Source: Candidatus Gemmiger excrementipullorum (lineage in GTDB: Bacteria > Bacillota > Clostridia > Oscillospirales > Ruminococcaceae). Taken from it: 51,519 bases of DNA. The notes beneath the pieces were generated by a model. The model saw nothing but the letters and a program-made list of their open reading frames with translations. It did not search any database and was not told where the DNA came from. The DNA is taken from contig DXEI01000076.1 of NCBI GenBank assembly GCA_019115045.1, positions 1 to 51,519 of the forward strand, read 5' to 3'. The position numbers and the translations under genes are program-made. Of the stretch, positions 33,761 to 40,453 are shown in pieces (within the stretch, counting starts at the first letter, position 1; each line of letters opens with the position of its first letter).

Positions 33761-33776
33761 AACAGGAGGTGCCGTG

Positions 33777-34829
33777 ATGTCTGTTTCCATCACCCCGTTT
33801 GGCAAGACGACCGCCGGCGTGCCGGTGCAGCGCGTCGTGCTGAAAAACGACCAGCTGGAAGTCCACCTTTTGACCTATGCCGCACTGATCCACCGCATCC
33901 TGGTGCCGGACCGCAAGGGCGAGCCGGTCGACGTCGTGCTGGGCTACCCCACGGTGCCCGACTACGAGGTCAACAGCGGCGACGGCATGGGCGCAGCCGT
34001 GGGCCGGTTCGCCAACCGCATCGGCGGGGCGCAGTTCCCGCTGTATGAGGAGATCGTGCACGTGACGGCCAACGAAAACGGCAACTGCCTGCACAGCGGC
34101 CTGCACGGGTTCCACCACACGGTGTTTGCGGTGGAACCGACGCCCGGCGAGACCGACAGCGTGACGATGACCGCCCAAAGCCCCGACGGCACCGACGGGT
34201 TCCCCGGCACGGTGGACCTGGAGATCCAGTACCAGCTCGTCAAGCGCGGGCTGATGGTGCGCTACACCGCCACCACCGACGCGCCGACGGTGTGCAGCAT
34301 GACCAACCACAGCTATTTCAACCTCAACGGCCATGCCAGCGGCACGGCGCTGGGGCACCGTATCAGCGTGGACGCCGACGCCTACCTGGAGACCGACGAC
34401 GCCAGCATCCCCACCGGGCGCATCGTGCCGGTGGCCGGCACGCCGATGGATTTTAACGAGGAAAAGACGCTGGGCCTGGACATTGAGGCCGACTATCCCG
34501 CCCTGAAACAAGCCGCCGGGTACGACCACTGCTATGTCATCCGCGACAGCGGCCTGCGCCACGCCGCCTGGGTGACCGGCCCGCAGACCGGCATCCGCAT
34601 GGAGGTGTTGACGACGCTGCCCGGCATGCACCTGTACAGCGCCAACTACCTGGCCCCGGCCACCCCCTGCAAGGACGACGCGCACTACCAAAAGCGCGAT
34701 GCCGTCTGCTTTGAGACGGAGGAGTTCCCCGACGCGCCCAACCACCCCAACTTCCCCGACGCGACGCTGCTGCCCAACGCGCCGTACAGCTCCACCACGA
34801 TCTATCGTTTCGATCTGGCGCCGCAGTAA
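33777..34829 (+). CDS. galM: Aldose 1-epimerase
   Basis: 350 residues from the ATG at 33777; a GTG one codon earlier is closer to AGGAGG and also possible. The enzyme interconverts alpha and beta anomers of sugars such as galactose and glucose. Conserved catalytic parts are GRFANRIGGAQF, NGNCLHSGLHGFHHTVFAVE (His), NHSYFNLNGHASGTALGHRI (second His) and AGYDHCYVI, with the C-terminal Glu in CFETEEFPDAPNHPNF. It shares a promoter with the TrpR-like gene. Confidence 0.95.
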   Translation: MSVSITPFGKTTAGVPVQRVVLKNDQLEVHLLTYAALIHRILVPDRKGEPVDVVLGYPTVPDYEVNSGDGMGAAVGRFANRIGGAQFPLYEEIVHVTANENGNCLHSGLHGFHHTVFAVEPTPGETDSVTMTAQSPDGTDGFPGTVDLEIQYQLVKRGLMVRYTATTDAPTVCSMTNHSYFNLNGHASGTALGHRISVDADAYLETDDASIPTGRIVPVAGTPMDFNEEKTLGLDIEADYPALKQAAGYDHCYVIRDSGLRHAAWVTGPQTGIRMEVLTTLPGMHLYSANYLAPATPCKDDAHYQKRDAVCFETEEFPDAPNHPNFPDATLLPNAPYSSTTIYRFDLAPQ

Positions 34830-34842
34830 ACCGTATACATAA

Positions 34843-34881
34843 CGGCCCCGCCCGGTTTTGCCCGGGCGGGGCCGTATTTTT
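34843..34881 (+). terminator. galM: Terminator of galM
   Basis: 13-bp GC-rich stem (34843-34855 with 34862-34874) followed by TATTTTTGT on the plus strand. The convergent glgB gene ends at 34889, so it may serve both directions. Confidence 0.88.
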
Positions 34882-34888
34882 GTCTGCC

Positions 34889-36664
34889 TTACAGCGGGTC
34901 CAGGCGGTAGAGCCGGCCGCTGAACGGCGCCAGTGTAAAGGCGGTGGGCCCTGCCGCCTGCACCGGCGGCGCATCCTGCGGGGCCGGGGCAGCGCCGCCC
35001 CAGCACTGCCAGTCGGTGTCCAGCAGCAGCGTCAGGCGGCAGGCGGGCAGGTCCAGCGTGTACGCTTCCTGCGGGTCTGCCCCAAAATTGAACAGCGCCG
35101 CCACGCGGCTTTCGCGCCCGGTGCGCAGCAGTGCGCAGACGTTTTGCTCGCCGTGGCCGCAGTCCAGCCATTGGAAGGCCGCGGGGTCGTACTCCCGTGA
35201 CCAGAGCGCCTCGTTTTGCAGGTAGACCTCGTGCAGGCGGCGTCGGAAATGCCAGAACGCGTCGTGCACGGGGTAGCGCAGCAGCATCCAGTCCTGCTCG
35301 CGGCTTTCGTCCCACTCGCGCAGCTGGGCGAACTCATTGCCCATAAAGTCCAGCTTTTTGCCGGGGTGGGCCATCATATACAGGTACAGCGCCCGCGCCT
35401 GGGGGAACTTGCCCTCGTACCCGCCGTACATCTTTTGGGCGATGGTCGCCTTGCCGTGGACGTTCTCGTCATGGCTGAGGGGCAGGATGTAGTGCTCGTT
35501 CCAGGCATAGACCATCGAGAAAGTCAGCCTGCCCAGCTGGGTCTTGCGCTCGTCGCTGGTCTTTTTGCAGTAGTCCAACGTGTCGTTCATCCAGCCCAGG
35601 TCCCACTTGTAGTCAAACCCCAGGCCGCCGTATTCGACCGGGGCCGTGACTTTGGGGTAGGCGGTGCTGTCCTCGGCGATGAGCATCGCCGTGGGGTGGC
35701 GCTGCTGCAAACCCTGGTTCATGGCCTTTAAAAATTCCAGCGTCGAGCCGTTGACGCCGCGCGCGGGGTCGCCCTGCCAGTAGATCAGGCGCGAGACGGC
35801 GTCCATGCGCAGGCCGTCGGCATGGAAGGCCCGCAGCCAGTAGTCGGCGCAGGACTGCACAAAGCAGCGGATCTCGCCGCGGGAATGCATGAAGTTGCAG
35901 CTGCCCCACTCGCTCTGGCCCACGGCGGCGGCCGGGTACTCGTACAGCGGGGTGCCGTCGAACTGTTTGAGGCCGTAATCGTCCACCGCAAAGTGGACGG
36001 GCACAAAGTCCAGGATGACGCCGACGCCCTGCGCGTGGCAGGCGTCGATGAACTGCGCCAGCTGCGCCGGCGTGCCGTAGCGGCTGGTGGGCGCGTAAAA
36101 GCCGGTGATCTGGTAGCCCCAGCTGCCGTCGAACGGGTGTTCGGCCAGCGGCATCAGCTCGATGTGGGTGTAGCCGTTCTCTTTACAGTAGGCGGGCAGC
36201 TGTTCGGCCAGTTCGGCGTAGGTGTACCAGCCGCCGTCCGGCTTGCGCCGCCAGCTGCCGGCGTGGACCTCGTAGATGTTCAGCGGGCGGTCAAAATTTT
36301 TGCTGCGCGCGGCCATCCAGGCGTCGTCGGCAAACGGGTAGTCCGGCATCCCGGCGATGACGCTGCGGCCGTCGGGGCGCAGCGCCATCGCAAAGCCGTA
36401 GGGGTCGCAGTGCAGCGCCTCGCGCCCGTCGGGGCCGGTGATGCGGTACTGGTACAGCATGCCCGGCGCGGCGCCGGGCACCTCGGCCTGCCAGACGGCG
36501 GACCGGATCTGGGTAAGGTCAAACACGCCGAACGCGCCCTCCACCTGGACGCGGCGGGCCGCCGGGGCCCACACGGCAAAGCGCGTGCCGCCCGGCCCCA
36601 GGTGCGCGCCAAAAAACGTATAGGCGTCAAACGCACGGCCGGTGTAAAAATCCTGCAATTCCAT
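34889..36664 (-). CDS. glgB: 1,4-alpha-glucan branching enzyme
   Basis: 591 residues from the ATG at 36664 (GACAGGAGCATACAAACG before it), chosen over a longer frame. The enzyme makes alpha-1,6 branches in glycogen. N-terminal CBM48 domain (residues 15-100), then the GH13 barrel with its four regions: DFVPVHF, GLRMDAVSRLIYW (nucleophile Asp), AEDSTAYPKV (acid Glu) and LSHDENVHGK. It is shorter than E. coli GlgB because the N1 domain is missing, common in Gram-positives. No other glg gene is near. Its promoter appears to lie in the mgtE terminator. Confidence 0.95.
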   Translation of the reverse strand: MELQDFYTGRAFDAYTFFGAHLGPGGTRFAVWAPAARRVQVEGAFGVFDLTQIRSAVWQAEVPGAAPGMLYQYRITGPDGREALHCDPYGFAMALRPDGRSVIAGMPDYPFADDAWMAARSKNFDRPLNIYEVHAGSWRRKPDGGWYTYAELAEQLPAYCKENGYTHIELMPLAEHPFDGSWGYQITGFYAPTSRYGTPAQLAQFIDACHAQGVGVILDFVPVHFAVDDYGLKQFDGTPLYEYPAAAVGQSEWGSCNFMHSRGEIRCFVQSCADYWLRAFHADGLRMDAVSRLIYWQGDPARGVNGSTLEFLKAMNQGLQQRHPTAMLIAEDSTAYPKVTAPVEYGGLGFDYKWDLGWMNDTLDYCKKTSDERKTQLGRLTFSMVYAWNEHYILPLSHDENVHGKATIAQKMYGGYEGKFPQARALYLYMMAHPGKKLDFMGNEFAQLREWDESREQDWMLLRYPVHDAFWHFRRRLHEVYLQNEALWSREYDPAAFQWLDCGHGEQNVCALLRTGRESRVAALFNFGADPQEAYTLDLPACRLTLLLDTDWQCWGGAAPAPQDAPPVQAAGPTAFTLAPFSGRLYRLDPL

Positions 36665-36688
36665 CGTTTGTATGCTCCTGTCGGTTTT

Positions 36689-36713
36689 GCCGCCGGGGCT
36701 TGCCCCCGGCGGC
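36689..36713 (-). other. Hairpin at the 5' end of the glgB transcript
   Basis: GCCGCCGGGG pairs with CCCCGGCGGC around a short loop. If transcription starts near 36713 this hairpin would form the very 5' end of the glgB mRNA, which may protect it from decay. Confidence 0.55.
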
Positions 36714-36748
36714 AAAAAAATTGTACCACACCCCGGGGTGTGGTACAA
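36714..36748 (-). terminator. mgtE: Terminator of mgtE
   Basis: A perfect 28-base palindrome (36721-36748) followed on the minus strand by seven T residues (36720-36714). It lies 28 bases after the mgtE stop codon. Confidence 0.9.
36720..36748 (-). promoter_or_regulatory. glgB: Candidate glgB promoter nested in the mgtE terminator
   Basis: The palindrome begins TTGTAC and ends TACAA, and the first T of the T-run completes TACAAT. The spacing is exactly 17 bases, so the terminator DNA is also a plausible promoter for glgB, with a start near 36713. No other promoter is seen for glgB. Confidence 0.6.
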
Positions 36749-36776
36749 GCACAAAATTTAACACAGTGTTTAAATT

Positions 36777-38138
36777 TTACAATCGCAGGATCGCGGTGGC
36801 CACGTTGAAGTAGACCAGCAGCGTCGTGGTATCGACGATGGTGGTGATGAGCGGCGACGCCATGACGGCGGGGTCGATCTTGACTTTTTGCGCGGCGACC
36901 GGCAGCAGCCCGCCGATAAGCTGGCTGAGCAACACCGTGCAGATCAGCGTCAGGCTGACGACCAGCGCCACCGGCGCGGCCACGCGGTCCAAAAACAGCA
37001 GCTTGGCAAAGCTGCAGACGGCCAGCGTCAGCCCGCACAGCAGCGCGACGCGGCATTCGCGCCAGAGGATGCGCGGCAGGTCGCGCGGGGCGATCTCGCC
37101 CACGGCCATGCCGCGGATGATGGTGGAGGTGCTCTGGCTGCCGGCGTTGCCGCCGGCGTCGGTGAGCATGGGGATGTAGGCGGTCAGCACCGTCACGGCG
37201 GCAAGCGCTTCCTCATACCCGCGGATGACCATGCTGGAAAACGTGGCGCTGATCATCAAAAAGATCAGCCACGGCGCACGGCTTTTGTACAGGTCCCACA
37301 TCGACTGTTTGAAGTAGGGTTTGTCGTTGGGGCCGATGGCGTTCATCTTGGCGATGTCCTCGCTGGCTTCGTCCTGCAAGATGGAGATGGCGTCGTCGAT
37401 GGTGACGATGCCGACGAGGCGGTTTTCGGCGTCGACGACGGGGATGGCCAGAAAGCCGTATTTTTCAAACAGGCGCGAGACATCCTCCTGGTCGGTGGTG
37501 GTGGTGACGCTGACGACGTTCGCGTCCATCATGGTGCGCAGGGTGCGCCCCTCGTCTTTTTCCAGCACCAGCGCGCGCAGCGAGACCACGCCCACCAGCG
37601 TGCGGTCGGGCTCGGTGATATAGCAGTTGTTGATGGTCTCTTTGTCAAAGCCGTGGGCACGGATGGCCTCCATGGCCTGGGTGACGGTCATGTCGGGGCG
37701 CAGTTCCATCAGCTCGGTCGTCATGACGCCGCCGGCGGAGTCCTGCGGGTAGCGCAGCAGTTCGTTGATCATGCGGCGGGTCGCGGGGTCGGCCTGGGCC
37801 AGGATGCGTTTGACCACGCTGGCGGGCATCTCCTCGACCAGATCCGTCGCATCGTCGACGAACAGCTCGTCGATGACGGCCTTGAGCTCGGTATCGCTGA
37901 GGGCGTCGATGAGCGCCTGCTGGGTGCCGGGCGTGAGCTCGGCAAAGACTTCGGCCGCCTGGTCCTTGGGGCACAGGCGGAACAGCACCGGCAGTTTTTC
38001 CGGCGGCAGATCCTCAAACACAGCGGCCAGGTCGGGCGCAGGCAGGCTGGCCATGACGTCGCGCAGGCTTTGGTATTTTTTGGCGTCGTCCAGGTGGGCC
38101 AGCATCGTTTTCAGGGTCAGGATGGTTGCATCAGACAT
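36777..38138 (-). CDS. mgtE: Magnesium transporter MgtE
   Basis: 453 residues. MgtE is a Mg2+-gated Mg2+ channel: an N-terminal superhelical domain (residues 1-130), two CBS domains (about 135-260, with TQAMEAIRAHGFDKETINN and PVVDAENRLVGIVTIDDAIS), a plug helix, then five membrane helices with the pore motif AYIPMLTDAGGNAGSQSTST near 340. All are present and in order. The ATG lies directly after a hairpin and T-run that also contain its ribosome binding site, so initiation and transcription are likely controlled together by the leader. Confidence 0.97.
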   Translation of the reverse strand: MSDATILTLKTMLAHLDDAKKYQSLRDVMASLPAPDLAAVFEDLPPEKLPVLFRLCPKDQAAEVFAELTPGTQQALIDALSDTELKAVIDELFVDDATDLVEEMPASVVKRILAQADPATRRMINELLRYPQDSAGGVMTTELMELRPDMTVTQAMEAIRAHGFDKETINNCYITEPDRTLVGVVSLRALVLEKDEGRTLRTMMDANVVSVTTTTDQEDVSRLFEKYGFLAIPVVDAENRLVGIVTIDDAISILQDEASEDIAKMNAIGPNDKPYFKQSMWDLYKSRAPWLIFLMISATFSSMVIRGYEEALAAVTVLTAYIPMLTDAGGNAGSQSTSTIIRGMAVGEIAPRDLPRILWRECRVALLCGLTLAVCSFAKLLFLDRVAAPVALVVSLTLICTVLLSQLIGGLLPVAAQKVKIDPAVMASPLITTIVDTTTLLVYFNVATAILRL

Positions 38139-38167
38139 AAAAAAGCTGCCTCCTTTCGGCGGCAGCT
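38139..38167 (-). terminator. Attenuator hairpin before mgtE
   Basis: On the minus strand AGCTGCC (38167-38161) pairs with GGCAGCT (38150-38144), followed by TTTTTT, which ends at the mgtE ATG. The AAAGGAGG ribosome binding site is in the loop and 3' arm. Formation should both stop transcription and hide the binding site. Confidence 0.8.
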
Positions 38168-38322
38168 ACCCGGTCATGCGGCACATTCAGGCAATGCAAA
38201 GCACGGCCCTGCCCGGCGCGGTCTGCGCAGGGCAAAGCCCGCCCGTGTGCAACAGGGTGGCTGCCATAGGGGTTCTTCGGTTTACAGGGCTGGGACTACC
38301 GGCCGTATCCATGGCGACCACC
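38161..38322 (-). promoter_or_regulatory. Mutually exclusive leader structures upstream of mgtE
   Basis: On the minus strand GGTGG-TC-GCCAT (38322-38311) pairs with ATGGC-AG-CCACC (38267-38256). The same GGCAGCCACC can instead pair with GGTAGCTGCC (38170-38161, 9 of 10 bases), which is the 5' arm of the attenuator hairpin. So the leader can form either the first hairpin plus the terminator, or an antiterminator. The first hairpin covers the start of a short leader ORF, which suggests that translation decides the outcome. Confidence 0.65.
38187..38312 (-). CDS. Candidate leader peptide of mgtE
   Basis: 41 codons from the ATG at 38312, with GAGGTGG five bases upstream. It starts MDTAGSPSPVNRRTPMAATL and has prolines at positions 7, 9, 15, 28 and 33. 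The mix of an acidic residue, Pro codons and an Arg pair near the start recalls the Mg2+-sensing leader peptide MgtL of enterobacteria, although sequence homology is not claimed. Codons 16-19 form the 3' arm of the leader hairpin. It ends 48 bases before mgtE. A translated control peptide is an inference; the frame could also be chance. Confidence 0.5.
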   Translation of the reverse strand: MDTAGSPSPVNRRTPMAATLLHTGGLCPAQTAPGRAVLCIA

Positions 38323-38360
38323 TCGCTTCGTTTTGGTTTAGGGGATTCTCCCCCGCCCTT

Positions 38361-38390
38361 ACTGTACCACCCGGGGCGGGTGCGCGTCAA
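38361..38390 (-). promoter_or_regulatory. mgtE: Promoter of mgtE
   Basis: TTGACG (38390-38385), 18-bp spacer, TACAGT (38366-38361) on the minus strand. Transcription would start near 38354, giving a leader of about 215 bases. Confidence 0.75.
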
Positions 38391-38405
38391 CCCCCCCGGC
38401 GCGCT

Positions 38406-38987
38406 TTACATGACCAGTTCGCGGAAATAGTGCGTGTTGACGCTGTGGTCCTGCCCGGCCAGTTTGCCGATGCAGCCGTCCAGCGTGTGGGCGACGTCGT
38501 CCAGGCTGCGCCACTGGGCGGCCTGGGGTTTGACCTCGCGCTCCAGCCAGGGGGCGATCTCGGTGTGGGAGCAGGCGCCCTCGATCAGATACGCGCCGGC
38601 GCGGGCCGGCTGCGTCTGGGGGATGTACTGCTCGGCGCTGCCCAGCGTGGTGAGCACAAACTGCCCCTTGCGGTTGCGCCCGCCCACCAGCAGGCGCACG
38701 CCCACCGGCTGCACCTTGACCGACGGCGCGCGCTGGCACAGCACCTTGACGGCTTTTTCCAGCGTGAGGTAGCGGGTGTCGTATTCGTCCAGCGCGTGGA
38801 TGATCTGCACGGCGGCCAGCGTATCGCCCGCAAAACCCACCAGCACGTTGCGGTTGAGTTTGCGCACTTTGGGCACATCCTCGCTGAGGATGTTGGGCGC
38901 CGCGCCGGTGATGGGTTCCTCGACCAGGCGGCCGTCGCTGACCATGGCGCAGAACGCCTCGCCGCATACGGCTAAGATCGCACTCAT
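38406..38987 (-). CDS. HslV/proteasome-like Ntn-hydrolase family protein
   Basis: 193 residues from the ATG at 38987, with GAAAGAAAC before it. The region EDVPKVRKLNRNVLVGFAGD followed by TLAAVQIIHALDEY parallels the HslV segment that runs V-K-K-V-R-R-L ... V-I-A-G-F-A-G-G-T-A-D-A, and LLVGGRNRKGQFVLTTLGS parallels the next strand pair. This suggests the four-layer Ntn fold. The residue after Met is Ser (MSAILAVCGEAF), where HslV has its catalytic Thr; removal of Met would expose a possible Ser nucleophile. No hslU or other ATPase is in the window. Activity is unproven. Confidence 0.7.
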   Translation of the reverse strand: MSAILAVCGEAFCAMVSDGRLVEEPITGAAPNILSEDVPKVRKLNRNVLVGFAGDTLAAVQIIHALDEYDTRYLTLEKAVKVLCQRAPSVKVQPVGVRLLVGGRNRKGQFVLTTLGSAEQYIPQTQPARAGAYLIEGACSHTEIAPWLEREVKPQAAQWRSLDDVAHTLDGCIGKLAGQDHSVNTHYFRELVM

Positions 38988-39028
38988 AGTTTCTTTCTTC
39001 CTTTCCCGGTTGTGTGTTTTGCGGGGCC

Positions 39029-39058
39029 ATTGTAGCATAAAAAACGGGCATACCGCAA
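39029..39058 (-). promoter_or_regulatory. Promoter of the Ntn-hydrolase gene, nested in a terminator
   Basis: TTGCGG (39058-39053), 18-bp spacer, TACAAT (39034-39029) on the minus strand. The -35 lies in the loop and 3' arm of the terminator of the PTS IIA gene. Confidence 0.65.
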
Positions 39059-39069
39059 GGGTATGCCCG
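39039..39069 (-). terminator. Terminator of the PTS IIA gene
   Basis: 10-bp stem (39045-39054 with 39060-39069) followed on the minus strand by six T residues (39044-39039), 14 bases after the stop codon. Confidence 0.9.
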
Positions 39070-39082
39070 CGCATTTGCCGTC

Positions 39083-39592
39083 TTACTTGCTGATCTTGAG
39101 CAGGTCGTCGCCCGGCGCGACCGTGCCGGAGGCCACCAGCTCGACGTTCTGGTAGTCGTCGGTGTTGGTGATGACGGTGATGACGACCGCCGGGTGGTTG
39201 GCCGCCGCGATCTTGGCGAGGTCCATCTCCAGCAGAAGCTGGCCTTTGGTGATGGTATCGCCCTCCTTGACTTTGGGGCTGAAGCCGTCGCCCTTCATCT
39301 CGACCGTGTCGACGCCGACATGGATCAGCACCTCGACGCCGCCGTCGCCCTGGATGCCCAGCGCGTGGCCGCTGTCCGGCGCCTGGGTGATGGTGCCGCT
39401 GACCGGGGCGTAAACTTTGCCCTCCGACGGGTCGATGCCGCAGCATTTGCCCAGGATGCCCTGCGCGAACACTTCATCGGGGATCTGCTCCATCGGGACG
39501 ACGGTGCCTTTGGCGTCCGCCGCCAGCGTCATCGGGAACGCGGGGGCTGCCGGCTGGGCCGGGCCTTTTTTCAAGAAATCAAAGAAACCCAT
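39083..39592 (-). CDS. PTS glucose-type IIA protein (EIIA-Glc, Crr-like)
   Basis: 169 residues. IIA-Glc carries phosphate from HPr to a IIB domain and can regulate sugar uptake. Active-site histidines lie in the conserved SGHALGIQGDGGVEVLIHVG (first His helper, second His phosphorylated) followed by VDTVEMKGDGFSPKVKEGD. The N-terminal MGFFDFLKKGP tail is like that of free-standing Crr proteins. No IIBC gene is near, so it probably serves permeases encoded elsewhere. Confidence 0.94.
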   Translation of the reverse strand: MGFFDFLKKGPAQPAAPAFPMTLAADAKGTVVPMEQIPDEVFAQGILGKCCGIDPSEGKVYAPVSGTITQAPDSGHALGIQGDGGVEVLIHVGVDTVEMKGDGFSPKVKEGDTITKGQLLLEMDLAKIAAANHPAVVITVITNTDDYQNVELVASGTVAPGDDLLKISK

Positions 39593-39645
39593 GTGTACAA
39601 CTCTCCTTTATCGTAGCCCGCTGCGCGGGCCGTCTGCTTGTGCTT

Positions 39646-39674
39646 ATTATAACGCCCCGCGCGGGCAAAAGCAA
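39646..39674 (-). promoter_or_regulatory. Promoter of the PTS IIA gene
   Basis: TTGCTT (39674-39669), 17-bp spacer, TATAAT (39651-39646) on the minus strand, about 54 bases before the start codon. It begins just after the TetR gene ends. Confidence 0.75.
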
Positions 39675-39689
39675 CGGAAACCTGCCGTT

Positions 39690-40256
39690 TTACAAAAGTT
39701 CTTTTACCGCACGGATCGCCTGCCAGGTGACGGCTGCCATCTCCTGCGGGGCGGGCTGGTAAGCCTGCTGCTGCCAGGCCGCGATGCTGCCAAAACAGCC
39801 GTTGATGGCAAACGCCAGCAGGTATTGCTGGCGGGGGGTCGCCCCTTCGGGGATGAGCTGGCCCAGGCAGCGCCGGGCGATGACATCTTTGGCGCTGCGG
39901 GTAAACTCCGACTCCCACGTTTTGCCGTACAATGCGCTGCAAACGTCCCGGTTCTCGTTGAGATACTCAAACAGCGTCACCAGCGCGGGCGGCACATCCT
40001 CCTGCGAGATGCTGGGCACCAGCGCGTCCATCAGCTCGCACAGGTGGTCGAGCTGCGCGCTCTCCATCTGCTCCATCAGCGCGTAGATGTCGGCATAGTG
40101 GAAGTAAAATGTCCCGCGGCTGATGCCCGCCATCTCGGTCAATTCACGGACGGTGATCTCCCGCAGGTCCTTTTGCTGCAGCAGGCTGATCAACGCCTGA
40201 TACAGCCGCTGCTTGGTCATGCGCACACTGCGGTTGGCATCCCCCTTGGCGTTCAT
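39690..40256 (-). CDS. TetR/AcrR family transcriptional regulator
   Basis: 188 residues from the ATG at 40256; GTG codons four and three codons earlier are alternatives. The N-terminal helix-turn-helix is TKQRLYQALISLLQQKDLRE followed by ITVRELTEMAGISRGTFYFH and YADIYALMEQM, and the C-terminal ligand-binding domain resembles TetR_C regulators of the DhaS/YcfQ kind. It is divergent from the HD hydrolase gene. A palindrome lies over its own promoter, so it is probably autoregulated and may control its neighbour. Confidence 0.93.
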   Translation of the reverse strand: MNAKGDANRSVRMTKQRLYQALISLLQQKDLREITVRELTEMAGISRGTFYFHYADIYALMEQMESAQLDHLCELMDALVPSISQEDVPPALVTLFEYLNENRDVCSALYGKTWESEFTRSAKDVIARRCLGQLIPEGATPRQQYLLAFAINGCFGSIAAWQQQAYQPAPQEMAAVTWQAIRAVKELL

Positions 40257-40305
40257 CGCATGCACCACCTTTCAAACGGACTTCCAGGCTTAAATCGTTT
40301 TTATA

Positions 40306-40334
40306 AGAATACCGTTTTTTGACATAGTTGTCAA
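40306..40334 (-). promoter_or_regulatory. Promoter of the TetR gene
   Basis: TTGACA (40334-40329), 17-bp spacer, TATTCT (40311-40306) on the minus strand. Confidence 0.8.
40319..40334. promoter_or_regulatory. Operator-like palindrome at the TetR -35 box
   Basis: TTGACA-TAGT-TGTCAA is a perfect 6-bp inverted repeat that includes the -35 of the TetR promoter and lies about 45 bases upstream of the divergent HD-gene promoter. Likely binding site for the regulator. Confidence 0.65.
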
Positions 40335-40379
40335 GTTTTTTCGTTTGCCGGGCCTAAAATTGGTTATTTTGTACGAATC

Positions 40380-40408
40380 TTGGCAGATTTGTCAAAACAT
40401 GGTACAAT
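40380..40408 (+). promoter_or_regulatory. Promoter of the HD hydrolase gene
   Basis: TTGGCA (40380-40385), 17-bp spacer, TACAAT (40403-40408) on the plus strand, 46 bases before the ATG. Confidence 0.8.
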
Positions 40409-40453
40409 ACGGCTAACAACAACTGCGCAACAACACGCAAGGGAGGGTTTTGC

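Noticed and set aside
36753-36778. AAAATTTAA ... TTAAATTTT inverted repeat at the end of mgtE
   Set aside because: Imperfect, and it overlaps the stop codon. The nearby perfect palindrome with a T-run is the better terminator.
38139-38400. M-box (Mg2+) riboswitch before mgtE
   Set aside because: I looked for the conserved M-box blocks and did not find them in order. The attenuator with a leader ORF explains the pairings better, but a model search would be decisive.
36888-38975. 695-codon open frame on the plus strand
   Set aside because: Antisense to mgtE and its leader; rich in Gly/His/Asp/Val as expected for a shadow frame.
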